Positions 7,850 to 15,247 of a stretch of DNA of 27,613 nucleotides are shown here, piece after piece (positions within the stretch are counted from its first letter, which is position 1; every line of letters starts with the position of its first letter). The stretch lies in the NCBI GenBank assembly GCA_002455255.1, contig DKKL01000035.1:105303-132915 (forward strand), read 5' to 3'. The stretch is from Candidatus Tepidiaquacellales bacterium UBA6667. GTDB lineage: Bacteria > Bacteroidota > Ignavibacteria > Tepidaquicellales > Tepidaquicellaceae. The position numbers and the translations under genes are program-made. The notes under the pieces were generated by a model that saw only the letters and a list, made by a program, of their open reading frames with translations, had not been told where the DNA came from and did not search any database.

Positions 7850-8596
7850 ATGAAAAACTATAATTTTATAAAAGCAATCATCATATTCATTTTAGTGTTA
7901 ACTCTAAAGAGTCAATCAAACGCACAAAACCTATACATAGGTCCTACAGTGGGTATCACTGCTCCAACCGGTGATTATTCTGGAACTACAATGGAATATT
8001 ATTCCGGCACTAAATATGGTTTAAGCACAGGATTTAATATTGGTGCTTTATTAAAATCTAATATAGGTCCATTTATTCTAAGAGGTTCTGCAAATTATTC
8101 TTTTTTGAATAATTCCGGAAGTGCTGAACCTAATGATGGTTTCATAGAGCATAAAAGTAATATATTTACTTTATCCGCAGGACCCGAATTCGTTTTAACC
8201 TCAGTACCGACATCAATAAAACCATATCTTGGGGCTGACATTCTGCTATCTTTCATTTCCGGAAGGTCAACTTTCTCTTCAGTTGATTTTGTTCCAGACG
8301 GAACTTTCGATATGCAAAGTGCTGCGAGATTAGGGTTAGGTTTTGGTGCAGGTTTTGAATATAGTTTAGGTGCAGGGAATATTCTTGATATAAGCATTAG
8401 GTATAATTTAGTAAACCTAATTGGTAAGGAGTTTAACGATGTAACTCCGTCTGAAAACAGAAGACTTGATTCTTACCTGTCTTTGAATGATGACAGAGAT
8501 CCGGTAAACCCTAATGATATTAACAGACATCCTATTGGTTCAAGCAGAAGTATATCTACTTTTCAGTTTAATATTTCATATTTATTTGGATTGTAA
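7850..8596 (+). CDS. Outer-membrane beta-barrel protein
   Basis: 248 residues. The N-terminus has a basic start, a hydrophobic core (AIIIFILVLTL) and a likely signal peptidase I site after SNA (cleavage near residue 25). The mature part opens with NLYIGPTVGITAPTGDYSG, typical of OmpW/OprF-like 8-stranded barrels (PF13505/PF13568 type). It alternates aromatic and small residues in strands such as FILRGSANYSFLN and GFGAGFEYSLGAG, and ends FQFNISYLFGL, a strand with a hydrophobic C-terminal residue. No plug or receptor domain, so a small structural barrel or porin-like protein rather than a TonB receptor. Spacing of 5 bases from the preceding lipoprotein gene suggests one transcript, closed by the hairpin at 8606-8642. 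Confidence 0.85.
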   Translation: MKNYNFIKAIIIFILVLTLKSQSNAQNLYIGPTVGITAPTGDYSGTTMEYYSGTKYGLSTGFNIGALLKSNIGPFILRGSANYSFLNNSGSAEPNDGFIEHKSNIFTLSAGPEFVLTSVPTSIKPYLGADILLSFISGRSTFSSVDFVPDGTFDMQSAARLGLGFGAGFEYSLGAGNILDISIRYNLVNLIGKEFNDVTPSENRRLDSYLSLNDDRDPVNPNDINRHPIGSSRSISTFQFNISYLFGL

Positions 8597-8605
8597 TCAA
8601 CTTAA

Positions 8606-8642
8606 ATTCACTAATAACCCTGTTTAAGGGTTATTAGTGAAT
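8606..8642. terminator. Strong hairpin after the beta-barrel gene
   Basis: A 15-base perfect inverted repeat: left arm 8606-8620 ending in AATAACCC, loop TGTTTAA (8621-8627), right arm 8628-8642 starting GGGTTATT. It lies 10 bases past the beta-barrel stop and looks like a terminator. No T run follows directly; a T-rich stretch comes only at 8668-8685, so termination might be inefficient or the hairpin may protect the 3' end of the mRNA. The remaining gap up to 8765 is A/T-rich and I see nothing else definite in it. Confidence 0.7.
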
Positions 8643-8765
8643 AAATTCGTATTCCAAAATTCTTAAAAATTTTTATTTTTTTTTATCAAATATACTCTCC
8701 CGTTTAATCCTCATTTATATTTACTTTCATATTCATAACTTTTTCTATAAATTATATTACGAATT

Positions 8766-9014
8766 ATGGAAAATCCTGTAATAGATATTCTCGGTTGGAT
8801 TGGTTCTCTTGCAGTTTTAAGTGCTTATGCATTGTCTCATTACAATAAAATAAGCAACAAATCACTAATGTATTTTCTCTTAAATGCTGTTGGCAGTTTA
8901 TTTCTAATCATTAATACTTATTATTACTTTGCATATCCTTCTACATTCTTAAATGTAGTTTGGATGCTTATTGGTGTTCATGGTATTTATAAATTTAGTA
9001 TTATAAAAAAATAA
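8766..9014 (+). CDS. Small three-helix membrane protein (CBU_0592-like family)
   Basis: 82 residues with three predicted transmembrane helices, about 8-25, 33-53 and 58-76. The pattern ILGWIGSLAVLSAYALSHYN, then SLMYFLLNAVGSLFLIINTY and NVVWMLIGVHGIYK, matches the small integral membrane proteins grouped as CBU_0592-like (G-W-x-G, aYalls, N-x-x-G-s, vW-x-x-i-x-x-y-g). No biochemical function is established for them. Start is ATG without a Shine-Dalgarno. The next gene starts 6 bases past the stop, so they are probably on one transcript. Confidence 0.8.
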   Translation: MENPVIDILGWIGSLAVLSAYALSHYNKISNKSLMYFLLNAVGSLFLIINTYYYFAYPSTFLNVVWMLIGVHGIYKFSIIKK

Positions 9015-9020
9015 TTCGAA

Positions 9021-9581
9021 ATGAAAAAATTATTTCTATCTGTATTATTTGTTTCGCTGTTTTTCTTTTCCTGCACTGATAATAATGTTTATCCCGTCAA
9101 TCCTTATCTTGAAGAACTTGAAGAATTCAATTCAGCATCCGGTTTTAATGCTATATTAATTGATGATACTGCTTCCGTAAACTCTGCAAAAAGATTTCAA
9201 GGTCACGGCGATTATCCTGGAGTGGATGATTGGTTTGCTGTTGAAATAAAATTTGGTATGGTAATGCTTGGAGGTCTCCCAGGTCAATCAGCATTTTATT
9301 CAATTATTAAAACTTATGAAGAAAGCGGTGGAAATAAAGAAAGTTACTGGAAACTCGTTCAGGTTAAACCACATCCTGTGTTCGGTTATAGACCAAATCT
9401 CGGTGTATATCAAAATAACCAAAAAATTAAAGCGGCAATTTCCAAAACACTTGCCAATCCTCAGTTCGGTTCAGGTGGTGGCTGGCAGATTTATATTTCA
9501 AACTATGATTCCGCATTAACAAAATTTGCAGAAATAACTCTCTCTGACTCACTTGTAGATAAAAGTAATTTTATAAAATAA
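9021..9581 (+). CDS. Putative lipoprotein of unknown function
   Basis: 186 residues. MKKLFLSVLFVSLFFFSC is a lipoprotein signal peptide with C18 as lipidated residue. The mature protein has a short acidic linker (ELEEFNSASGFN), then a compact Gly- and Trp-containing domain with DDWFAVEIKFGMVMLGGLPG, ESYWKLVQVKPHPVFGY and GSGGGWQIYISNYD. I do not recognise a family. It sits between the small membrane protein and an unrecognised cytoplasmic-looking protein, with gaps of 6 and 5 bases, so the three probably form one unit. Expression and lipid anchoring look credible; function is open. Confidence 0.75.
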   Translation: MKKLFLSVLFVSLFFFSCTDNNVYPVNPYLEELEEFNSASGFNAILIDDTASVNSAKRFQGHGDYPGVDDWFAVEIKFGMVMLGGLPGQSAFYSIIKTYEESGGNKESYWKLVQVKPHPVFGYRPNLGVYQNNQKIKAAISKTLANPQFGSGGGWQIYISNYDSALTKFAEITLSDSLVDKSNFIK

Positions 9582-9586
9582 TCTGA

Positions 9587-9847
9587 ATGGAAAATATTAA
9601 TGTTGATAACTTATCCCCATGTAAACCAATTTCTGAATTACTTGAATTGTTGTTGACATCAGGTTTTATATTGAAAGAAAAAAAACTTTCGGATTATCAT
9701 TTTAATGAATTTTATTATTCATTAACTGCAAATTCACCATTGGATAGATTTAAAAAAAATGAAATATTAAAAATCGAAAATCTAAAAAAACTTTCCGAAA
9801 ATGAATTTTATTGCACCTGCCACTGGTCAATCGTAAAAATAACCTAA
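9587..9847 (+). CDS. Unrecognised 86-residue protein
   Basis: 86 residues, start ATG, 5 bases past the preceding lipoprotein stop, which is the main support that it is real. No signal peptide or membrane segment. It begins with an amphipathic stretch (ISELLELLLTSGFILKEKKL), has an aromatic segment (DYHFNEFYYSLTAN), a Lys-rich helix, and ends EFYCTCHWSIVKIT, with a C-x-C pair. I do not recognise a family and propose no function. The 88 bases between its stop and rplM contain no obvious terminator. Confidence 0.6.
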   Translation: MENINVDNLSPCKPISELLELLLTSGFILKEKKLSDYHFNEFYYSLTANSPLDRFKKNEILKIENLKKLSENEFYCTCHWSIVKIT

Positions 9848-9935
9848 ATATAAACAAAATCCATCTTTTTTTGCCAATTTCTTCCATTGAATTTTTTATC
9901 TATTATATGTAACTTATAAGCTATTTAATTTTGAT

Positions 9936-10391
9936 ATGAAAACAGCGATAAGAAAATCAGTTAGAACTACTGAGTTTGCAAAACCTGAACTGAACCCTAA
10001 TAAATGGTATGTAGTTGATGCCGAAAATAAAGTTCTTGGCAGACTTGCTTCTGAAGTAGCGAAAAGAATCAGAGGTAAAATGAACCCACAGTTTACTCCA
10101 AATGCAGATATGGGTGATAATATAATTGTCATTAATGCCGAAAAAGTAAAAATTTTGGGCAAAAGAATTGAACAAAAAGAATATAAACATCATTCCGGCT
10201 ATCCCGGCGGACAGAAAACCATTTCTTATAAAGATTTGATGATTAAACATCCGGAAAGAGTTATTCAGCTTGCAGTCAAAAGAATGTTGCCTAAAACAAG
10301 ACTCGGCAAAAGATTATTTCATAAATTAAAAGTTTATTCCGGATCTGAACATCCTCACTTTGCTCAAAAACCGGAGTCACTAAGTATTTAA
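9936..10391 (+). CDS. rplM: 50S ribosomal protein L13
   Basis: 151 residues with the L13 hallmarks: WYVVDAENKVLGRLASEVAK, KMNPQFTPNADMGDNIIVIN, the Y-x-H-x-G-Y-P-G-G segment (KHHSGYPGGQKTISY) and KRMLPKTRLGKRLFHKLKVY. L13 binds 23S rRNA early in large-subunit assembly. The N-terminus carries about 20 extra residues before WYVVDA compared with the E. coli protein. rpsI follows after a single base, the usual L13-S9 pair. The start is ATG with no Shine-Dalgarno; the short leader (9848-9935) is A/T-rich. Confidence 0.98.
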   Translation: MKTAIRKSVRTTEFAKPELNPNKWYVVDAENKVLGRLASEVAKRIRGKMNPQFTPNADMGDNIIVINAEKVKILGKRIEQKEYKHHSGYPGGQKTISYKDLMIKHPERVIQLAVKRMLPKTRLGKRLFHKLKVYSGSEHPHFAQKPESLSI

Positions 10392-10392
10392 T

Positions 10393-10782
10393 ATGATAAC
10401 TAAAAAAATAACAGTTGGCAGAAGAAAAACTTCAACCGCAAGATGTTACTTATCTTCCGGTAATGGAAAAATTACTGTCAATAAAAAAGAAGCAAAAGAG
10501 TATTTTAAAACTCAAAGTCAATTTGACCTTATATTAAAACCATTCAAAGTTACCGATACTATCGGAAAATTTGATGCTCGCATTAATGTTAGAGGCGGTG
10601 GTTTCTCAGGTCAAGTTGGTGCTATTCAACTCGCTGTTGCCCGTGCATTGTTGAGAGATAATGAAGAGTTAAAATCTCTGTTGAAAAAACATGACTTGCT
10701 TACTCGTGACCCGAGAATGGTTGAAAGAAAAAAATACGGACAGCCAAAAGCAAGAAAAAGATTTCAGTTCTCTAAAAGATAA
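10393..10782 (+). CDS. rpsI: 30S ribosomal protein S9
   Basis: 129 residues, normal length. It starts ITVGRRKTSTARCYL, has the conserved NVRGGGFSGQVGAIQLAVAR core, and ends in the basic tail DPRMVERKKYGQPKARKRFQFSKR, whose last Lys-Arg reaches the P-site tRNA in the ribosome. It is translated directly after rplM. The 188 bases downstream hold a structured leader rather than a plain terminator. Confidence 0.98.
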   Translation: MITKKITVGRRKTSTARCYLSSGNGKITVNKKEAKEYFKTQSQFDLILKPFKVTDTIGKFDARINVRGGGFSGQVGAIQLAVARALLRDNEELKSLLKKHDLLTRDPRMVERKKYGQPKARKRFQFSKR

Positions 10783-10970
10783 TTTTTTATTAACTATACA
10801 TATCTTTGGATTTTTTCCGACCCGTGTTTTCAATATTGAAAATGTTGGGAAAAAGATGAAAAAGATAGAAGAAAAACAAAAGCCCTCACTTTTTATACTT
10901 TTCTTTTGGATGTTTTCACATCCAATTCCCACGTTTGGCTTTGTTTTTATAACTAAAAGGAGCAATTTAA
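10783..10970 (+). promoter_or_regulatory. Structured leader of rpsB-tsf
   Basis: This 188-base gap can fold into several elements. (a) A 16-base palindrome TTTTCAATATTGAAAA at 10827-10842, flanked by CCC (10821-10823) and GGG (10847-10849), gives a long imperfect hairpin. (b) TTGGATGT (10906-10913) pairs with ACATCCAA (10918-10925) around TTTC. (c) AAAGCC (10879-10884) can pair with GGCTTT (10937-10942), enclosing hairpin b, and is followed by a T-rich run (10944-10948). AAGGAG at 10957-10962 then lies 8 bases before the rpsB ATG. S2 is known to repress its own rpsB-tsf mRNA in other bacteria, so this may be such a control RNA. That role is inference; the pairings are visible. Confidence 0.5.
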
Positions 10971-11711
10971 ATGTTCAATGTTCAAATTGATGATTTGTTA
11001 CTTGCCGGGTCTCACTTCGGTCATTTAACAAGAAGATGGAATCCAAAAATGAAGAAATATATCTTCATGGAAAGAAACGGCATTCACATCTTAGATCTTA
11101 AAAAAACCCGTGAGCTTCTCGAAGATGCTTGCAACTCTGTTCAGAAAATTACTACCGAAGGCAAAAAAATTCTTTTTGTTGGTACAAAAAAACAAGCAAA
11201 ACAAATTATAAAAGACGAAGCTGAAAGATGCGGTGCTTTTTATATTTCTGAAAGATGGTTAGGTGGTATGTTAACAAATTTTAATACTGTGAGAAAAAGT
11301 ATTAAAAAACTTACTTCACTACAAAAAATGGAAGATGATGGTACTATTGATAGATTTGTTAAAAAAGAGAGATTGATTATGATGAGAGAAAAAGAAAAAC
11401 TTGAAAAAGTTTTAAGCGGAATAGTAAGTATGACTAAACTTCCCGGTGCTATATTTCTTGTTGATGTTAAAAAAGAACATATTGCTATTGATGAAGCAAA
11501 AAAACTTAACATTCCTGTTTATGCAATTGTAGATACTAACTGTGATCCGGATTTGATTGACTATATCATTCCCGGAAATGATGATGCAGTAAAATCCATT
11601 GAAGTGATTACTCGTGCAATTGCAGATTCTATTATCGAAGGACAGCAAATCTCAAAACAAAAAGCTGAAGATGAGTCCGAAGAGATGAAAGAAAAAATGG
11701 AAAAAGTATAA
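10971..11711 (+). CDS. rpsB: 30S ribosomal protein S2
   Basis: 246 residues. S2 signatures are GSHFGHLTRRWNPKMKKYIF near the N-terminus, ILFVGTKKQAKQIIKDEA, YISERWLGGMLTNFNTVRKS and LPVYAIVDTNCDPDLIDYIIPGND-like text (here NIPVYAIVDTNCDPDLIDYI). S2 binds the 30S head late in assembly with S1. The tail is acidic and Lys-rich (EDESEEMKEKMEKV). It has one of the few clear Shine-Dalgarno sequences in the window. tsf follows after 47 bases, the near-universal rpsB-tsf pair. Confidence 0.98.
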   Translation: MFNVQIDDLLLAGSHFGHLTRRWNPKMKKYIFMERNGIHILDLKKTRELLEDACNSVQKITTEGKKILFVGTKKQAKQIIKDEAERCGAFYISERWLGGMLTNFNTVRKSIKKLTSLQKMEDDGTIDRFVKKERLIMMREKEKLEKVLSGIVSMTKLPGAIFLVDVKKEHIAIDEAKKLNIPVYAIVDTNCDPDLIDYIIPGNDDAVKSIEVITRAIADSIIEGQQISKQKAEDESEEMKEKMEKV

Positions 11712-11758
11712 ATGATTTTCCAAATAAATGTTTATATTAAAATAAAAAGAAAAATATT

Positions 11759-12607
11759 ATGACAGTAACTATAGATTTAATAAAAGAATTAAGAGCTAAA
11801 ACCGGTGTTGGTATGGCAGATTGCAAAAAAGCACTTGAAGAAACCTCAGGTGATATTGAAAAAGCAATCGAATATTTGAGAAAAAAAGGTGCTTCGCTTG
11901 CTACAAAAAGAGCTGATAAAATGACAAATGAAGGTGCGGTTAAAAATGCTCTCAGTAATGACAGAACAAAAGGTGTAATCGTTGAAATTAATTGCGAAAC
12001 TGATTTCGTTGCAAAAGGTGATGATTTTCAGAATTTTTCAAACGATGTTGCAAAGACTGCACTTGAAAATAATATTTCAGATGTTGAATCACTTTTAAAA
12101 GTTAATCTAAATGGTCTATCAGTTCAGGAAACTCTTGATGGATTAATGGGAAAACTTGGTGAAAAAATTGAAATTAAAAAACTTGAGTCTGTAACCGCAA
12201 ACAATGGTTTCATAACTGAATATATTCATTTCGGAAGCAAACTCGGTGGTTTGGTTGCCTTTATTGGAAATAAAACAGATGAAGCTTTAGACCTTGGAAG
12301 AAAAATTGCAATGCAAGTTGTCGCTATGAATCCAATGGCACTTTCAAGAGATGCCATTACACCTGAAGTTGCGGAAAAGGAAAAAGAAATTTATAAAACC
12401 CTCGCAATTCAGGAAGGTAAACCTGAAAACATAATTGATAAAATTGTGTCTAATAAACTTGAAAAATTTTATCAGGAAAATGTTCTGCTTGAGCAGTCAT
12501 TCTTACAAGACGAAAAGAAAACAGTTGATGAAATTCTGAAAGAATTTAATAAGAAAACAGGTAATAACCTCTCCATTTCAAAAATGGTGAGATTTCAATT
12601 AGGTTAA
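11759..12607 (+). CDS. tsf: Elongation factor Ts
   Basis: 282 residues, normal for the family. EF-Ts exchanges GDP for GTP on EF-Tu. The N-terminal UBA-like domain (IKELRAKTGVGMADCKKALE, GDIEKAIEYLRKKG) and the contact motif CETDFVAKGDDF are intact, followed by two core subdomains and the conserved C-terminal SKMVRFQLG. Start is ATG without Shine-Dalgarno. A hairpin right after the stop probably ends the rpsB-tsf transcript. Confidence 0.98.
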   Translation: MTVTIDLIKELRAKTGVGMADCKKALEETSGDIEKAIEYLRKKGASLATKRADKMTNEGAVKNALSNDRTKGVIVEINCETDFVAKGDDFQNFSNDVAKTALENNISDVESLLKVNLNGLSVQETLDGLMGKLGEKIEIKKLESVTANNGFITEYIHFGSKLGGLVAFIGNKTDEALDLGRKIAMQVVAMNPMALSRDAITPEVAEKEKEIYKTLAIQEGKPENIIDKIVSNKLEKFYQENVLLEQSFLQDEKKTVDEILKEFNKKTGNNLSISKMVRFQLG

Positions 12608-12613
12608 TAAATT

Positions 12614-12635
12614 AACGGGGTGAAAACCCCGTTTT
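12614..12635 (+). terminator. Intrinsic terminator after tsf
   Basis: AACGGGG (12614-12620) pairs with CCCCGTT (12627-12633) around TGAAAA, followed by T's and an A/T-rich stretch. It starts 7 bases past the tsf stop and ends 12 bases before the pyrH ATG, so pyrH may depend on read-through or on a promoter inside this region. Confidence 0.75.
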
Positions 12636-12646
12636 AATATATAATT

Positions 12647-13357
12647 ATGAAAACCTCCTATAAAAGAATCCTCCTTAAACTTAGCGGTGAATCTTTGATG
12701 GGTTCGCAAAATTTCGGAATTGATTCCGAAGTGCTAAATCACATCGCAGTTGAAATAAAAAAAATTATTCATTTAAATATTCAAATTGGTATTGTCATCG
12801 GTGGCGGTAACATATATCGCGGACTTTCTGCCTCAAAGCAAGGTGTTGATAGAGCAACAGGCGATTCGATGGGTATGCTCGCTACCGTTATAAATTCATT
12901 AGCACTTCAAAACTCCATTGAAAAAATTGGAATCCCTACACGAGTTCAAACTGCTATTCAGATGGATGAAATTGCTGAACCATTTATTCTAAGACGTGCC
13001 GACCGACATTTGGAAAAAGGCAGAGTGGTTATTTTTGCCGGCGGTACCGGTAATCCTTATTTTACCACTGATACAGCCGCTGCTCTTCGTGCTTCTGAAA
13101 TTAAAGCTGACTTGGTTTTAAAAGGTACCCGCGTAGATGGTGTTTATGATTCTGATCCGGAAAAAAATCCCTCCGCAGTAATGTATAAGAAATTGTCTTA
13201 TGAAGAAGTTTTGGATAAAAATTTGAAAGTAATGGATTTAACCGCAATTACACTTTGTATGGAAAATAATTTACCAATAAAAGTTTTCAATATGAACATT
13301 TCTGATAACCTTAAAAAAGTTGTCGTTGGAGAAGATATTGGAACTTTAATATCTTAA
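12647..13357 (+). CDS. pyrH: UMP kinase
   Basis: 236 residues, the bacterial hexameric UMP kinase, which makes UDP for nucleotide and sugar-nucleotide synthesis. Motifs: RILLKLSGESL at the N-terminus, IGIVIGGGNIYRG, the ATGDSMGMLATVINSLAL UMP-binding helix, FAGGTGNPYFTTDTAAALRA, and KGTRVDGVYDSDPEKNP near the ATP site. Complete, with ATG start. Upstream is the tsf terminator, downstream frr after 48 bases, the typical pyrH-frr order. Confidence 0.98.
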   Translation: MKTSYKRILLKLSGESLMGSQNFGIDSEVLNHIAVEIKKIIHLNIQIGIVIGGGNIYRGLSASKQGVDRATGDSMGMLATVINSLALQNSIEKIGIPTRVQTAIQMDEIAEPFILRRADRHLEKGRVVIFAGGTGNPYFTTDTAAALRASEIKADLVLKGTRVDGVYDSDPEKNPSAVMYKKLSYEEVLDKNLKVMDLTAITLCMENNLPIKVFNMNISDNLKKVVVGEDIGTLIS

Positions 13358-13405
13358 TTGTATTTTGTTATGAAACAATCAATATTAATTTAAAGTAAAA
13401 TAGTT

Positions 13406-13963
13406 ATGATTAAAGATATATTAAAAGAAGCTCAGGATAGAATGGCAAAAGCAGTGGAGCATGTAAGACTTGAGTTGATTAAAATCAGAACCGGAAAAGC
13501 AACTACAAATTTACTTGATGGTGTAAAAGTTGATTATTATGGAACTCCTACTCCTTTGAATCAGGTCGGAAATATTTCAACTCCTGATTATCATACCATA
13601 ACTATTCAACCCTGGGATAAATCAATAATCGGTCTAATCGAAAAAGCAATTTTAATGTCCGATCTCGGTTTGAATCCATCAAATGATGGAAATATTATTC
13701 GTGTGCCTATACCGGCACTCAATGAAGAAAGAAGAAAAGAAATTGTAAAGTTATGTAAAAAATTTGCTGAAGAAGGAAAAATATCCATTAGAAATATTAG
13801 AAGAGATGAAAATGAGAAGCTTAAGAAAACTGAAAAAGAAGATCATATCTCAGAAGATGAAAGAAAAACTGCAGAAACTGAAATTCAAAAATTAACTGAC
13901 AGATATATTAAAGATGTAGATGAATTATTTGTTGTTAAAGAAAAAGAAATATTGGAAGTTTAA
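13406..13963 (+). CDS. frr: Ribosome recycling factor
   Basis: 185 residues, full length. RRF and EF-G split the post-termination ribosome. It shows the family text RLELIKIRTGKATTNLLDGV-like segment (here HVRLELIKIRTGKAT), VDYYGTPTPLNQVGNIS, TIQPWDKSIIGLIEKAI, DLGLNPSNDGNIIRVPIPAL and the C-terminal helix KKTEKEDHISEDERKTAETE. ATG start, no Shine-Dalgarno. The Kdo transferase gene starts 15 bases past its stop, so the two may be co-transcribed. Confidence 0.98.
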   Translation: MIKDILKEAQDRMAKAVEHVRLELIKIRTGKATTNLLDGVKVDYYGTPTPLNQVGNISTPDYHTITIQPWDKSIIGLIEKAILMSDLGLNPSNDGNIIRVPIPALNEERRKEIVKLCKKFAEEGKISIRNIRRDENEKLKKTEKEDHISEDERKTAETEIQKLTDRYIKDVDELFVVKEKEILEV

Positions 13964-13978
13964 ATTATAAATTTGCTT

Positions 13979-15247
13979 ATGCGTAAATTCTGGTTCCTCG
14001 CATATAATTATCTTTTTATTCCGCTTATGTGGTTTTTTTTCCATATCGGATATATCTTCAGTGCAAAAATTCGAAACGGAATTAATGGACGCAGAAAAAT
14101 TTTCAAAAAACTTGCAAACTCTGTTTCATATCTCAATCCTGCCAAAAGAACTATCTTAATTCATTCATCATCACTCGGTGAGTTCCAGCAAGCATTACCT
14201 CTGATAAATGAAATTGATACTTCTGAATACAATATTGTATTTAGTTTCTTTTCCCCATCAGGATTTAATAATGCACGTATTAACCTCAAAAATTCTTTTA
14301 AAACTTATTTACCTTTTGATTCTTACAATAATGCAAAAAAGTTTCTTGATATTATAGAACCTGATAAAGTCATATTTATGAGATATGACCTGTGGTTTAA
14401 TTTCTTGTATGAATGTAAAAAAAGAAATATCCCGACTATTCTTGCAAATGCTCGTTATGACATCAAAGATATTTCCTGGAAATTCCCATTGTCAAAATCG
14501 TTTAAAATAAATTTGTATAATATGGTAGATAAACTTTTTGTTATTGACAAAGAAGATGAAATAAATTTTAAAAAATTTATTAGTTCTGAAATTAAACTTG
14601 CCGGTGATTCAAAATTTGAACGTGTTCTGCAGGCATCAAAAAATATAAGCACCGCAAATATTCTGCCTGCTTCTGTTATTGCAAATAAAAGAATTTTTGT
14701 AATTGGCAGTTCATGGAAAGATGATGAAGATATTTTATTACCTGTTGTAAATAAATTAATGAAATTCCATCCTGATTTATTGACAGTCTTAGTTCCTCAT
14801 GAACCTAAAGAAAAGAAAATTGAAAGAATTGAACAAAGAATTACTAACGAATTTGAAAATTTAAACTCTATTAGATTTTCCGAACTGCATAAGTTTTCGA
14901 AAAATAATCTAATTATAGTTGATAAAATTGGACATTTGATGAAGTTGTATTCCATCGCTTACTTCAGTTATGTCGGGGGTGGTTTCAGAACCGGACTTCA
15001 TAATATTGTGGAACCTGCAGTTTATAATATGCCTATTTTCTTTTCGAACCGTGCCATAAATTCTGATGACAGTGAAGTTCTATTAAAGGCAGGTTGTGGA
15101 GTTCTTGTTGATGATCAGAGAAAACTTTATAAAGACTTAAGCGAAATTTTATATTATCCTGAAGTTAGAAATAGTATCGCTTCTAAATGCGAATTAATTT
15201 TTGAGAATTCTCTCGGAATAGCAAAAAAAATAATTTCTAATATTTAA
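13979..15247 (+). CDS. waaA: 3-deoxy-D-manno-octulosonic acid (Kdo) transferase
   Basis: A GT30-type transferase that adds Kdo from CMP-Kdo to lipid A at the cytoplasmic face of the inner membrane; it indicates an LPS-bearing organism. From the ATG at 13979 it is 422 residues. A TTG at 13973 would add two residues; I prefer the ATG. The N-terminal membrane anchor lies at about 6-28. The motif HSSSLGE (62-68) corresponds to the family H-x-x-S-x-G-E, containing the catalytic Glu. The second half has FVIGSSWKDDEDILLPV, VLVPHEPKEKKI and SYVGGGFRTGLHNIVEPAVY, the CMP-Kdo binding region. Whether it adds one or more Kdo cannot be told. Its last 11 bases overlap the convergent subtilase gene. Confidence 0.95.
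   Translation: MRKFWFLAYNYLFIPLMWFFFHIGYIFSAKIRNGINGRRKIFKKLANSVSYLNPAKRTILIHSSSLGEFQQALPLINEIDTSEYNIVFSFFSPSGFNNARINLKNSFKTYLPFDSYNNAKKFLDIIEPDKVIFMRYDLWFNFLYECKKRNIPTILANARYDIKDISWKFPLSKSFKINLYNMVDKLFVIDKEDEINFKKFISSEIKLAGDSKFERVLQASKNISTANILPASVIANKRIFVIGSSWKDDEDILLPVVNKLMKFHPDLLTVLVPHEPKEKKIERIEQRITNEFENLNSIRFSELHKFSKNNLIIVDKIGHLMKLYSIAYFSYVGGGFRTGLHNIVEPAVYNMPIFFSNRAINSDDSEVLLKAGCGVLVDDQRKLYKDLSEILYYPEVRNSIASKCELIFENSLGIAKKIISNI

Noticed and set aside
9848..9935. A promoter before rplM (TTGAAT at 9887 and TAATTTTG at 9926)
   Set aside because: The spacing does not fit either the sigma-70 or the Bacteroidota -33/-7 pattern, and the second box would leave only 2 bases before the ATG. Chance matches are common in such AT-rich DNA.
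10691..10990. A 99-codon plus-strand frame covering the rpsI end and the rpsB leader
   Set aside because: It starts inside rpsI in another frame, runs through the leader hairpins and ends inside rpsB. The product is low-complexity and shows no family pattern.
13973..13978. TTG at 13973 as start of waaA
   Set aside because: It adds only two residues before an ATG at 13979, which starts a normal membrane-anchor N-terminus.
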